Origin: Blautia sp.
GTDB taxonomy: Bacteria; Bacillota; Clostridia; Lachnospirales; Lachnospiraceae
Direction: 5' to 3'
Length of the DNA: 64,000 bases
NCBI GenBank assembly: GCA_017463155.1
Contig: JAFTPT010000021.1
Location: forward strand, 18,074 to 82,073
Position 1 is the stretch's first letter, and the number at the start of each line of letters is the position of its first letter. A program made the position numbers and the translations under genes. Below, piece after piece: positions 8,199 through 17,098 of the stretch. A model generated the notes under the pieces. The model saw only the letters and a list, made by a program, of their open reading frames with translations. It ran no database searches and was not told the origin of the DNA.

Positions 8199-9767
8199 AT
8201 GTCAAAAAGAAGACTGGCATTCATATTGGAGATCCTGGTACTTTTGCTGTTCCTGGGCGGTCTCTACGTATATGGAAAATTCGACAAGATCGGCACGACG
8301 GTGCTGGATGAGAACCGCATCAAGGTGAACGAGGGTGTGGCGGATCCGGGCACCGGCTCCAGACAGACGGCAGCCCAGCCGGAGCAGGCGGAAGGTACGC
8401 AGATGGTACAGACCGGTACGGCTGTTTCCACGGAAACGGAAGCGATCGACTCGGTCGACGCGGTATCCGCAACGGAGGGATCGGCAGGACATGAAGAGAT
8501 CCTGATGACCGCACCGCTGACCGGATATACGACTTACGCGCTCTTCGGGATCGATCACCGGGACAAGAATGAAGCTCTTGACGGAGAGAACAGCGATACC
8601 ATTATCATCGCCTGTGTCAACAATGATACCAAGGAAGTCCGCCTTGCCTCTGTATACAGAGACACACTGATGAACATCGGCACCGGTATCTATGCCAAAG
8701 CGAACGCGGCTTACGCGTACGGAGGACCGGAGCAGGCGATCTCCATGCTGAATACCAATCTGGATCTGAACATCCATGACTATGTGAGCATCGACTTCAA
8801 CGCGCTGGCCGAGGCTGTCGACTGTCTCGGGGGTCTTGACATCGAACTCAGCTATGCCGAGATCGAGCACATGAACAATTACTGCAAGGAAGTGGCGGAA
8901 GAGACCGAAAAGACCTATGAACCGGTACCTCTTCCCGAGCCGAAGCCGGCAGATCTGGAAGCCCCGGTGGGCACATACCATCTGAACGGCGTACAGGTGA
9001 CATCCTACTGCCGGATCCGTTATACGGGCAATCTGGACATGGGCAGGACCTGGCGGCAGCGTGTCGTGATCCAGCTGATCGTCCAGGAGGCCAAGAACGC
9101 CGGGATCGGCGCGATCTTCAGCCTGATGGACCGGGTATTCCCGATGGTCACGACCTCCGTTCCGAAGACGGAGATCCTGCAGCTGCTTCCGGCACTGATC
9201 AATTACAAGATCACGGATACGACCGGGTTCCCGGAATCCTTCAAGTTCTCGGATATCCGCGGTGCCATCATCGTACCGACGGACCTGGTCTCCAATGTCC
9301 AGAAACTGCATGAGTTCCTCTACGGGGAGATCAACTACGCACCGACAGGGAATGTATATACCGTCAGTGAACGCATCAAGGAGATCGTCGGAGGCGAGGA
9401 GAGACTTCGGGACGAGGCACCGGTCGTCAAGGAGGAGGACGAGAACACCGCCAGCGACAGTATCTTCTTCCAGGACAACGGTGACGGAACCTATACGGAG
9501 CCTTACTATAATTATAATAATTATGACAATGATTACAGCGGCGGGGATTATTCCGGCGGCGATGGCAGCGGAGGAGACTATTCCGGCGGCGATGGCGGCG
9601 GAGACTATTCCGGCGGTGATGGCGGCGGGGATTATTCCGGCGGTGATGGCGGCGGAGGAGATTATTCCGGCGGTGATGGCGGCGGAGAATCCTATGCCGA
9701 GGTCGTCGAGCAGAATGACGAGCCGGGGGATGGTGCATCGTACGATGGACAGGATTCCTACGAGTAA
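8199..9767 (+). CDS. LCP-family (LytR-CpsA-Psr) cell-wall polymer ligase with Gly/Asp/Ser-rich tail
   Basis: This is a 522-residue protein with one N-terminal membrane helix (about residues 7-25) and an extracellular LCP domain from about 105 to 330. Diagnostic segments are NSDTIIIACVN, RLASVYRDTLMNI with the conserved Arg, and the SYCRIRYTGNLDMGRTWRQR block. LCP enzymes transfer undecaprenyl-linked glycans onto peptidoglycan, which fits the preceding initiating transferase. A charged linker and a low-complexity C-terminus of about five GGDYSGGDG units follow and end in acidic residues. The gene is eleven bases behind the sugar transferase, and a strong terminator follows. Confidence 0.92.
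   Translation: MSKRRLAFILEILVLLLFLGGLYVYGKFDKIGTTVLDENRIKVNEGVADPGTGSRQTAAQPEQAEGTQMVQTGTAVSTETEAIDSVDAVSATEGSAGHEEILMTAPLTGYTTYALFGIDHRDKNEALDGENSDTIIIACVNNDTKEVRLASVYRDTLMNIGTGIYAKANAAYAYGGPEQAISMLNTNLDLNIHDYVSIDFNALAEAVDCLGGLDIELSYAEIEHMNNYCKEVAEETEKTYEPVPLPEPKPADLEAPVGTYHLNGVQVTSYCRIRYTGNLDMGRTWRQRVVIQLIVQEAKNAGIGAIFSLMDRVFPMVTTSVPKTEILQLLPALINYKITDTTGFPESFKFSDIRGAIIVPTDLVSNVQKLHEFLYGEINYAPTGNVYTVSERIKEIVGGEERLRDEAPVVKEEDENTASDSIFFQDNGDGTYTEPYYNYNNYDNDYSGGDYSGGDGSGGDYSGGDGGGDYSGGDGGGDYSGGDGGGGDYSGGDGGGESYAEVVEQNDEPGDGASYDGQDSYE
9535..9690 (+). repeat. In-frame tandem repeats coding a GGDYSGGDG tail
   Basis: About five imperfect units of 27 to 36 bases (core ATTATTCCGGCGG) encode the C-terminal tail of the LCP protein. 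Units differ by multiples of three and keep the frame, so copy number can change without breaking the protein. Confidence 0.85.
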
Positions 9768-9794
9768 CGGCCGGGACAGACGATAAAGACAGCA

Positions 9795-9825
9795 GGGCTG
9801 CTGCAGGCATGCAGCAGCCCTTTTT
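9795..9825 (+). terminator. Terminator after the LCP gene
   Basis: The perfect 11-base-pair stem GGGCTGCTGCA/TGCAGCAGCCC with a GGCA loop is followed by TTTTT. It closes the surface-glycan operon. Confidence 0.9.
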
Positions 9826-9843
9826 ACCATCAGGAGGATATCC

Positions 9844-10767
9844 ATGGAGACGCGGAAGGTGGACATCATCATTCCGACATACAGACCGGGACAGGATTTT
9901 CCGGAACTGCTTCGAAGGCTTTCGGAGCAGACCGTGCAGCCGGACCGGATCAGGATCGTAAATACGGAGGAAAGCTTCTGGGATCATGGCTGGGACGGCC
10001 TGGTTCCCCGGCTGGAGGTCCGTCATATCAAAAGGGAAGAATTCGACCATGGCGGGACCCGCCGACAGGAGGCAGAACGCTCCGACGCGGATATCCTTGT
10101 GTTCATGACCCAGGATGCCCTTCCGGCGGACCGGCTTCTGCTGCAGAACCTGCTGAGTGGCTTTTCGGAGGAGGAGATCGGAGCCGTATACGCAAGACAG
10201 CTCCCCGGAAAGAACGCGGGGGAGATCGAAAAGATCACCAGAGGGTTCAACTATCCGCCGTTCTCCTGCGTGAAAGGAGAGGAGGACGTCCTTACATACG
10301 GGATCAAGACCTATTTCTGCTCCAATGTCTGTGCCGCCTACCGGGCAGATATCTACCGTCAGACGGGCGGATTCGAGAAAAAAGCCATCTTTAACGAAGA
10401 CATGATCTATGTGGGCCATATGCTGCAGCAGGGCTGGAAGGTCGCCTACACGGCTGACGCGAAGGTGATCCACTCACATAATTATACAGCCGTACAGCAG
10501 TTCCACAGGAACTTTGACCTGGGCGTCTCCCAGGCGGAGCATCCGGAGGTGTTTGCCGCTGTCCCGTCGGAAGGGGAGGGCATGCGACTCGTAAAGGAGA
10601 CGGCCATGCGGCTGGTCCGGAAAGGCCGCCCGCTGTCCGTGATCACGCTGGCGTGGCAGAGTGCCGCCAAGTATCTTGGGTACTCTCTCGGGAAGCATTA
10701 CAGGAGCCTGCCGGGCTTTCTTGTAAAAAGGTGTACGACGGACCCCGGGTATTTCGGATACCGGTAA
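9844..10767 (+). CDS. Family 2 glycosyltransferase, rhamnosyltransferase-like
   Basis: This is a 307-residue GT2 protein starting with VDIIIPTYRPGQDFPELLRRLSEQT. The DILVFMTQDALPAD segment holds the acidic nucleotide site and FEKKAIFNEDMIYVGHMLQQGW the acceptor/base region. It lacks membrane helices and would act on the cytoplasmic face. It resembles rhamnosyltransferases of the RfbF type, but the donor is not proven. A GGAGGATATCC ribosome site precedes the ATG. The gene follows the terminator of the LCP operon, so it may have its own promoter or depend on read-through. Confidence 0.85.
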   Translation: METRKVDIIIPTYRPGQDFPELLRRLSEQTVQPDRIRIVNTEESFWDHGWDGLVPRLEVRHIKREEFDHGGTRRQEAERSDADILVFMTQDALPADRLLLQNLLSGFSEEEIGAVYARQLPGKNAGEIEKITRGFNYPPFSCVKGEEDVLTYGIKTYFCSNVCAAYRADIYRQTGGFEKKAIFNEDMIYVGHMLQQGWKVAYTADAKVIHSHNYTAVQQFHRNFDLGVSQAEHPEVFAAVPSEGEGMRLVKETAMRLVRKGRPLSVITLAWQSAAKYLGYSLGKHYRSLPGFLVKRCTTDPGYFGYR

Positions 10768-10874
10768 CACACGGAAATACATCGAAATATGGTTTTTTAT
10801 CACACTTTCTACACAATTGGCTGTTATCATGATCATAGTGAAAAAAGTCTTTTAGAAAAAAAGGAAGCGATCAT

Positions 10875-12338
10875 ATGACAGACAATGAAAGATTTGGTGT
10901 GACGGAACCGGCGGACAGGGAGCCGGACCGGACAGAAGAGCAGCGCTCGGCGCGTCCTTCGTATAATTACTACAGGGTGGGACAGCAGCCGGAGAAGCCT
11001 GTACCTGTACATAAAAAGAAAAGAAAAGAAAGCTTCGGGAACAGGATCCTTCGTGCAGCCGGCCTGGCCGCCGTGGCGGGCCTTGTGTTCTCCCTGGTAT
11101 TCCAGGGCGTGAACCTGGCCGTCAAAAAGGTCATTCCTTCCGGGATGAATACGGATATCCGGCGGGCTGTGGCCTCCACGGAGATGGTCGCAGAAGCGGA
11201 GGCGGAAGCAGAGACAGGGGTGGAACGGGCTTCGGACACGGACCTTTCCCTTCTCGATATGGAATCTGAGACGAGCGGATCTTCCAAGGGACCGGTGGCG
11301 GACGTCGCGGCGGCCTGTATGCCCTCCGTTGTGGCGATCACGACGGTCAGCGTACAGGAGATCACGGACTTCTTTTACGGAACCAGGAAATACCAGAGCG
11401 CCGGAACCGGTTCCGGCATCATCGTAGGGGAAAACGACGAGGAGCTTCTGATCGCGACGAACAACCATGTGGTCTCCGGGGCTTCGACCTTAAGCGTCTG
11501 CTTTATGGATGCGGATGTGGCAAGCGCGGAGCAGGAGACGATCATGGAAGCCTCCGGACGGCAGGAAGCCGTCTATGAGAATGCGGTATCCGCCCAGATC
11601 AAGGGAACCGATGAGGAGAATGACCTGGCGGTGGTCGCCGTGCGTAAGGAGGACATCCCCGAAGAGACGATGGCGGAACTGAAGATCGCGACCCTGGGAG
11701 ATTCGGACGACCTGGTGATCGGAGAGCAGGTGGTGGCGATCGGCAACGCGCTCGGCTATGGACAGTCGGTCACCTCCGGCTGGGTGAGCGCGCTTCACAG
11801 ATCCTTTACGAGCGGTGATGAATCGGCATCCGATCTGATCCAGACGGACGCGGCGATCAATCCGGGCAACAGCGGAGGCGCTCTTCTCAACATGCAGGGC
11901 GAACTGGTCGGTATCAATTCGGCCAAATCCTCCTCAAGCTCGGTGGAGGGGATGGGCTACGCGATCCCGATCTCCAAAGCAATGCCGATCCTGGAGAATC
12001 TGATGACCCGCAAGACAAGGACGAAGCTTTCGGAGGACGAAGCGGCCTACCTGGGCGTGACGGTCGCGGATCTCTCAAGAGAAGCCATCCGGTTTTACAA
12101 TATGCCGCAGGGAGCGTTCGTGACGGAAGCACTCTCCGGAGGCCCGGCAGAGGAAGCCGGCATTCTCCGCGGCGACATCATCGTCAGCATCGACGGACAG
12201 AAGGTAGACGGGAGGGATTCGCTGAGCGAGCTTCTCGCCTATTATGCCGCCGGGGAGACGGTCGATTTTGTCGTCGAGAGACCCGGCGAGACCGATTATG
12301 AGGAACAGACGATCGAGGTCACCTTCGGACATCGGTGA
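10875..12338 (+). CDS. HtrA/DegP-type membrane serine protease with PDZ domain
   Basis: This is a 487-residue protease with a cytoplasmic basic N-terminus, one membrane helix (about 57-83), an acidic linker and an extracellular trypsin-like domain. The triad is H198 (TNNHVVS), D250 (ENDLAVVAV) and S333 (GNSGGALL). One PDZ domain spans about 385-480 (YLGVTVADL, GPAEEAGILRGDIIVSIDG). Relatives degrade misfolded exported proteins. The topology matches Gram-positive HtrA/YyxA proteins. An AGGAAG site precedes the ATG. The gene stands alone between the glycosyltransferase and clpX; I see no clear promoter or two-component operator next to it. Confidence 0.92.
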   Translation: MTDNERFGVTEPADREPDRTEEQRSARPSYNYYRVGQQPEKPVPVHKKKRKESFGNRILRAAGLAAVAGLVFSLVFQGVNLAVKKVIPSGMNTDIRRAVASTEMVAEAEAEAETGVERASDTDLSLLDMESETSGSSKGPVADVAAACMPSVVAITTVSVQEITDFFYGTRKYQSAGTGSGIIVGENDEELLIATNNHVVSGASTLSVCFMDADVASAEQETIMEASGRQEAVYENAVSAQIKGTDEENDLAVVAVRKEDIPEETMAELKIATLGDSDDLVIGEQVVAIGNALGYGQSVTSGWVSALHRSFTSGDESASDLIQTDAAINPGNSGGALLNMQGELVGINSAKSSSSSVEGMGYAIPISKAMPILENLMTRKTRTKLSEDEAAYLGVTVADLSREAIRFYNMPQGAFVTEALSGGPAEEAGILRGDIIVSIDGQKVDGRDSLSELLAYYAAGETVDFVVERPGETDYEEQTIEVTFGHR

Positions 12339-12406
12339 TGTGCGGAATTAAGACGCATTTTAGACTCTTTATAAAAAGTTTATTAGGAAACGGTGCCTTT
12401 GTGTGT

Positions 12407-12412
12407 TATACT
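12407..12412 (+). promoter_or_regulatory. Extended -10 element upstream of clpX
   Basis: TGTTATACT contains a TATACT -10 box (12407-12412) preceded by TG, giving an extended -10. No good -35 hexamer is visible 16-18 bases upstream. It lies 26 bases before the clpX ATG. Confidence 0.4.
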
Positions 12413-12438
12413 GATACTGCAACAGGAAAGGAGAACGG

Positions 12439-13794
12439 ATGTCGGATCAGCAGAAGGATAACGAAAACGAATACGAACGGTTCTGCTTTCTGTGCCGCAG
12501 ACCGGAATCGGAATGCCGCGGCATCATAGAACTGCCGAACAACATCTGCGTCTGCAATGACTGTATGCAGAAGAGCTTTGACTCCATGAACCGGCAGTTC
12601 TCGAACGGAAACCTCAATCTGTCGGATCTCATGAACCAGATGGGAAACGTCAGCCTGATCGACCTTTCGGCCATGAACAACGCAGCACAGCAGCCGAAGA
12701 TCCGCAAGCGCAAGGAGGCGGAGGAGCAGCCGGCTTTTGACTGGAAACGGGTGCCGGCGCCGCACCGGATCAAGGCTTCCCTTGACGAGTACGTGATCGG
12801 ACAGGAGCAGGCCAAGAAGATCATTTCCGTCTCCGTCTACAATCACTACAAACGTGTCGGATCGGATCCGGCGGACGGGGTCGAGATCGAAAAATCCAAT
12901 ATGCTGATGATCGGTCCTACCGGCTGCGGCAAGACCTATCTGGTCAAGACACTGGCAAAGCTTCTGGACGTACCGCTCGCGATCGCGGACGCCACCTCCC
13001 TTACGGAGGCCGGGTATATCGGCGATGATATCGAGAGCGTGGTCTCCAAGCTTCTGGCCGCGGCGGACAACGACGTGGATAAGGCTGAACACGGGATCAT
13101 CTTTATCGACGAGATCGACAAGATCGCCAAAAAGAAGAACACCAACCAGCGGGATGTGAGCGGCGAGGCTGTCCAGCAGGGACTTTTAAAGCTGCTCGAG
13201 GGCAGCGTGGTGGAAGTCCCGGTGGGCGCGGGCAGCAAGAACGCCATGGTACCCATGGTGAACGTGGATACCCGGAATATCCTTTTTATCTGCGGCGGCG
13301 CCTTCCCGGATCTGGAGAACGTGATCAAGGAGCGGCTGAACGAGCAGGCTTCGATCGGGTTTTACGCCGATCTTAAGGACAAATATGACAATGACCCGCA
13401 TCTTCTGCAGAAGGTGAGCGTTGAGGATCTGAAGACTTTTGGCATGATCCCCGAATTCCTCGGCAGGCTCCCCGTGATCTTCGCGATGGACGGGCTTACG
13501 GAGGACATGCTCGTGCAGATCCTGAAGGAGCCCAAAAACGCCATACTCAAGCAGTATCAGAAGCTTCTCGCGATGGATGAGGTGGGACTCGAATTTGAGG
13601 ATGAGGCGCTCCGTGTGATCGCCCGCAAGGCGATGGAGCGGCACACAGGTGCCAGAGCGCTCCGCGCCATCCTCGAAAAATACATGCTGGACATCATGTA
13701 CGAGATCCCCAAGGACAAAAATATCGGCAGAGTCGTGATCACACAGGCATATATTGAAGGCAGCGGCGGCCCCGGCATTCAGCTGAGGGGCTGA
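12439..13794 (+). CDS. clpX: ATP-dependent Clp protease ATP-binding subunit ClpX
   Basis: This is a 451-residue AAA+ unfoldase that delivers substrates to ClpP. The N-terminal zinc-binding domain has C16, C19, C39 and C42. Walker A is GPTGCGKT (159-166), Walker B IIFIDEIDK, and the substrate-gripping and sensor regions (GYIGDDIESVVSKLL, EFLGRLPVIF, RHTGARALRAI) are present. ClpX also handles ssrA-tagged proteins, and the tmRNA gene lies 6 kb downstream. No clpP or tig is next to it, which differs from the common tig-clpP-clpX order. It may be the only ClpX or a second copy; that cannot be told here. Confidence 0.93.
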   Translation: MSDQQKDNENEYERFCFLCRRPESECRGIIELPNNICVCNDCMQKSFDSMNRQFSNGNLNLSDLMNQMGNVSLIDLSAMNNAAQQPKIRKRKEAEEQPAFDWKRVPAPHRIKASLDEYVIGQEQAKKIISVSVYNHYKRVGSDPADGVEIEKSNMLMIGPTGCGKTYLVKTLAKLLDVPLAIADATSLTEAGYIGDDIESVVSKLLAAADNDVDKAEHGIIFIDEIDKIAKKKNTNQRDVSGEAVQQGLLKLLEGSVVEVPVGAGSKNAMVPMVNVDTRNILFICGGAFPDLENVIKERLNEQASIGFYADLKDKYDNDPHLLQKVSVEDLKTFGMIPEFLGRLPVIFAMDGLTEDMLVQILKEPKNAILKQYQKLLAMDEVGLEFEDEALRVIARKAMERHTGARALRAILEKYMLDIMYEIPKDKNIGRVVITQAYIEGSGGPGIQLRG

Positions 13795-13829
13795 CTACAT
13801 AGATTCTATAAGCAAAGGAGATAAGAACT

Positions 13830-14375
13830 ATGGCAAACGATTTCTTTAACGATCTTAGCGAAACTCTCAGCAAGACCGCCAAGGGTCTCAGCGAGCGCAT
13901 GGGCAGCATGTACGACGCGCAGAAGATCCGCAGCAAGATCGCCGGAGAGGAAAAACTGATCAACAAGGCTCTGGCAGATATCGGACAGATCGTCTTTGAC
14001 CGCTTTGCAGAAGGTGGGGAGGTAGAGGAGGATATCCGCGCACTTTGCGAGGAAATCTGCCAGCATAACGAGAGCATCGAGTCTCTCAAGGAAGAGGCGG
14101 CCGGCAAGAAGGGCCAGAAGATCTGCCCAGGCTGCAAGAAGAGTGTAGATAAGGAAGTCTCCTTCTGTCCGTTCTGCGGAACGCCGGTTCCGGATCCGGA
14201 ACCGCCCGTAGAAGAGGAGCCTGAAGAGGCGGAGGAGTTCTTTGAAGACGAACAGACGGCCGAAGAGGTCGCCGAAGAGGCTGTCAGGGAAGCCGTGGAA
14301 GAAGGTAAAGCAGCAGCAGAAGAATTTGCCGACGCAGTAGCGGATGCGGTGGCAGGAACCGAGGAGAACGAGTGA
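13830..14375 (+). CDS. Zinc-ribbon protein with acidic C-terminal tail
   Basis: This is a 181-residue soluble protein. Residues 1-90 are predicted helical and probably coiled coil (SETLSKTAKGLSERMGS, then EEICQHNESIESLKEEA). A double-CxxC zinc ribbon follows (CPGCKKSVDKEVSFCPFCG, about residues 99-117). The last 60 residues are rich in Glu and Ala. No enzymatic domain is seen, and the function is unknown. The gene lies 35 bases after clpX with its own AAAGGAG site and could share its transcript. An adaptor role is possible but unsupported by sequence. Confidence 0.8.
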   Translation: MANDFFNDLSETLSKTAKGLSERMGSMYDAQKIRSKIAGEEKLINKALADIGQIVFDRFAEGGEVEEDIRALCEEICQHNESIESLKEEAAGKKGQKICPGCKKSVDKEVSFCPFCGTPVPDPEPPVEEEPEEAEEFFEDEQTAEEVAEEAVREAVEEGKAAAEEFADAVADAVAGTEENE

Positions 14376-14406
14376 TCCGGTCCTGTACCGGGTTCCGGCG
14401 GTATAT

Positions 14407-15612
14407 ATGAAGTTTACAAAGCGCATCCTGTCCGGGCTGGTATTCACAGGCATGATCCTGTGCCTGCTGGTGCTTCCCGTGCAGGGTGCACAGACGTCCA
14501 CAGCGCCGATCGTCGGGGTTTCGGCTCCCAAGAAGCCGGCCCTGAAGGGAAAGGTATCAGGGACCAAACTGACACTTTCCTGGAACAAGGTGAGCGGCGC
14601 CAAGGGCTATTATCTGTACCTCTATAACAAATCACAGAATACCTTCCGCTACTACAAGAATATTTCCGGCACCAAGACGAGCTTTTCCTTCACAGGGAAA
14701 AACAACAGTACATGGAAATTCCGGCTCAAGGCCTACAAGGTCTCGAACGGCACCAAGGTATTCAGCGCTGCTTCTTCCACCGTCACTCTTAAAACACCAC
14801 CATCCCCGGCGGTCACGATCACGACGGCCGGTCATTCCACGTCCACAAAGATCCTGCTGAGATGGAGCAAGAACCCGTACGCGGAAGGATATCAGATCTA
14901 CCGCGCGGACGGGGCCAAGGGCGCCTTCAAGCAGATCAAGACACTCAGCGGGAATACCACGCTTTCGTATACGGACAGCGGACTGAAGACAGGCGTCACC
15001 TATTACTACAAGATCCGCTGCTACCGCAAATATACGGGAGGCACTGTCTATTCCGCCTACAGCAGCACCAAGGCAATCTCTCCCTCCAACACGTCGGGGA
15101 AGACTGTACTGAAAAGGCCCATCCTCCTGGTGGGAGATTCGCGGACGGTCTTTCTCAAACACTATTTTGAGAATGACGATGCCGGGATCACCTGGATCTG
15201 CAAGTCCGGGGCGGGCTTAAGCTGGCTGACGTCAACGGCGGAGAAGGAGATCGCGGCCAGGCTGAACGGCAAGACAGACCTGTATATCTGGCTGGGGGCG
15301 AATGACGCCGGATACATGGACCGGTACGTGGCCTACTACAACAAGATGATCCCTGAATGGAAAAAGCAGGGAGCGAATGTCTACATCATCGCCGTAGGAC
15401 CGATCGAGAGCGATCCGTACGTGTCCGATGCCACCGTTAAGAAGATGAACGTGATGCTTAAGAATGACGTCCAGGGAGCTACCTTTATGAGTCTGTATTA
15501 TTACATGCAGAATAACGGCTTCAAGACGATCGACGGGATCCACTATGACTACGCGACCTGCAAGCTGGTGTACGATTACATCATGAAGCAGGCCAAAAAG
15601 GCCAAAGCGTGA
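14407..15612 (+). CDS. Secreted FN3-SGNH hydrolase
   Basis: This is a 401-residue exported protein. The ATG at 14407 gives a clean signal peptide (MKFTKRILSGLVFTGMILCL...VQGA). Two fibronectin type III-like repeats follow (about residues 38-125 and 135-230, with WNKVSGAKGYYLYLY and WSKNPYAEGYQIYRA). The C-terminal SGNH hydrolase domain has GDS (LLVGDSRTVF), GAND (WLGANDAGY) and the DxxH motif (DGIHY). Family members remove acetyl or acyl groups from carbohydrates, plausibly wall glycan here. The ribosome site is weak. An upstream in-frame GTG-type start would put a non-signal extension on the protein and is less likely. Confidence 0.82.
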   Translation: MKFTKRILSGLVFTGMILCLLVLPVQGAQTSTAPIVGVSAPKKPALKGKVSGTKLTLSWNKVSGAKGYYLYLYNKSQNTFRYYKNISGTKTSFSFTGKNNSTWKFRLKAYKVSNGTKVFSAASSTVTLKTPPSPAVTITTAGHSTSTKILLRWSKNPYAEGYQIYRADGAKGAFKQIKTLSGNTTLSYTDSGLKTGVTYYYKIRCYRKYTGGTVYSAYSSTKAISPSNTSGKTVLKRPILLVGDSRTVFLKHYFENDDAGITWICKSGAGLSWLTSTAEKEIAARLNGKTDLYIWLGANDAGYMDRYVAYYNKMIPEWKKQGANVYIIAVGPIESDPYVSDATVKKMNVMLKNDVQGATFMSLYYYMQNNGFKTIDGIHYDYATCKLVYDYIMKQAKKAKA

Positions 15613-15670
15613 CCCGGAACGGAGCACAACGAAACCCAAAAATAAACCTCACTAAATTGTAAAAAAATGC

Positions 15671-15699
15671 TTGACATTTGAGACAATTCGAGGTATGCT
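15671..15699 (+). promoter_or_regulatory. Promoter of tRNA-Leu
   Basis: A consensus TTGACA (15671-15676) is followed by a 17-base spacer and TATGCT (15694-15699), 31 bases before the tRNA. Confidence 0.85.
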
Positions 15700-15730
15700 A
15701 GTTAAGCAGTCGCGAAGACGACTGCTGAAT

Positions 15731-15815
15731 GCAGGAGTGGCGGAATTGGCAGACGCGCAGGCTTCAGGTGCCTGTGGTCGTTAAGATCGTGTGGGTTCAA
15801 GTCCCATCTCCTGCA
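15731..15815 (+). tRNA. tRNA-Leu (CAG)
   Basis: The 85-base cloverleaf has acceptor stem GCAGGAG/CTCCTGC, a long variable arm typical of class II tRNAs, and anticodon loop TTCAGGT with anticodon CAG, reading CUG. The T loop is TTCAAGT and the discriminator base is A, as required for leucine. CCA is not encoded. Confidence 0.95.
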
Positions 15816-15824
15816 TTTTTTAAT

Positions 15825-15865
15825 GCCCGGAAAACCTTGCACAACGAGGAAATCCGGGCGTTTTT
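15825..15865 (+). terminator. Terminator after tRNA-Leu
   Basis: The arms GCCCGGA (15825-15831) and TCCGGGC (15853-15859) enclose a 21-base loop and are followed by GTTTTT. Confidence 0.7.
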
Positions 15866-15946
15866 GGCATTATAGACCTGTATTCCCGGACAGCAAAGAC
15901 AAAAACAGTGTATGACGAAGGGCAAGATGAATGGAGGAGGTTACTT

Positions 15947-17071
15947 ATGAGCATTGATCTTGGCAAAATGCCGAAACTGGGCTTTGGCCTTATGCGTCTG
16001 CCCGAAACAGACGGAAAGATCGATCATGAGCATGTATGCAGGATGGTCGACGCCTACATGCGCGCGGGCTTGAACTACTTTGACACAGCCTATGTGTATC
16101 ATGGCGGCCTGTCCGAGGTTGAAGCCAGGGAGGCTGTTGTAAAGCGCTACCCGAGGGAATGCTTTATGCTGGCGACAAAGCTGCCCGCCTGGGAGATTAA
16201 GAAGGAGGAGGACATCGAACGGATCTTCAACGAACAGCTCGAGAGAGCCGGTGTGGAATACTTTGATTTTTATCTTCTTCATTCGGTCGAGGATGGCAGC
16301 AACTATGACACCTACGTCAAATACAACTGCTTTGACTGGTGTGTGAAGCGAAGGGAAGAGGGGAAGATCAGGCATTTCGGTTTCTCCTTCCACGGAAGCC
16401 CGGAACTTCTGGAAACGATCCTCGATCAACATCCGGAGGTGGAGTTCGTCCAGATCCAGTACAATTATCTTGACAGGACAAATCCGGTCGTTCAGTCCCA
16501 GAGACTGTACGAGATCCTGAGCGGCAGGAACATTCCGATCATTGTCATGGAGCCCGTGCGGGGCGGAATGCTCTCGGCTTTGGCGCCGGAGATCCAGGCG
16601 AAGTTCAAGGCCTGCAGACCGGATCATTCCACGGCCTCCTGGGCCCTTCGTTTTGTGGGATCTCAGCCCGGGATCATGACGATCCTTTCCGGAATGTCAA
16701 CGGAAGAACAGATGGCCGACAATATCGCGACCTTTACAGATTTTGAGCCGATGTCGGATAAGGAGATCGCGGTCGTGGACGAGGTCACCGATGAACTCCT
16801 CCGCATTCCGCAGATCGGCTGTACGGCCTGCAAGTACTGCTGTGATGGATGTCCGCAGCAGATCAGCATTCCGGATGTTTTCCGAACGGTCAACACGCTG
16901 CGGCGCTATCCGGATGACTGGCGCGCGAAGAATTTCTATTCCGGCCTGATCACAAGGAGCGGAAAGGCTTCGGACTGCGTCGCGTGCGGCCAGTGCGAGG
17001 GCGTATGTCCGCAGCATCTCCCGATCATCGAACTGATGAAGGAAGCGGCGGCGCTTCTCGATAAAGAATAA
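15947..17071 (+). CDS. Aldo/keto reductase with C-terminal 4Fe-4S ferredoxin domain
   Basis: This is a 374-residue protein. The AKR barrel covers about residues 1-270: GFGLMRLP, NYFDTAYVYHGG with catalytic Asp and Tyr, LATKLP with Lys, and YFDFYLLH with His. The C-terminus has two cysteine clusters (CTACKYCCDGCPQQ and CVACGQCEGVCPQH) that fit two 4Fe-4S centres. Such AKR-ferredoxin fusions occur widely in anaerobes, and their substrates are mostly unknown. The start is set by GGAGGAGG seven bases before the ATG; an upstream in-frame start is less likely. It is followed by an amidase gene after 27 bases. Confidence 0.88.
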   Translation: MSIDLGKMPKLGFGLMRLPETDGKIDHEHVCRMVDAYMRAGLNYFDTAYVYHGGLSEVEAREAVVKRYPRECFMLATKLPAWEIKKEEDIERIFNEQLERAGVEYFDFYLLHSVEDGSNYDTYVKYNCFDWCVKRREEGKIRHFGFSFHGSPELLETILDQHPEVEFVQIQYNYLDRTNPVVQSQRLYEILSGRNIPIIVMEPVRGGMLSALAPEIQAKFKACRPDHSTASWALRFVGSQPGIMTILSGMSTEEQMADNIATFTDFEPMSDKEIAVVDEVTDELLRIPQIGCTACKYCCDGCPQQISIPDVFRTVNTLRRYPDDWRAKNFYSGLITRSGKASDCVACGQCEGVCPQHLPIIELMKEAAALLDKE

Positions 17072-17098
17072 AATCAATGAAATGGATGGAAGAGGATC

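Noticed and set aside
9535-9690. Regular short repeats that could suggest a CRISPR or minisatellite array
   Set aside because: The units are in frame, encode a low-complexity protein tail and have no spacers of constant length.
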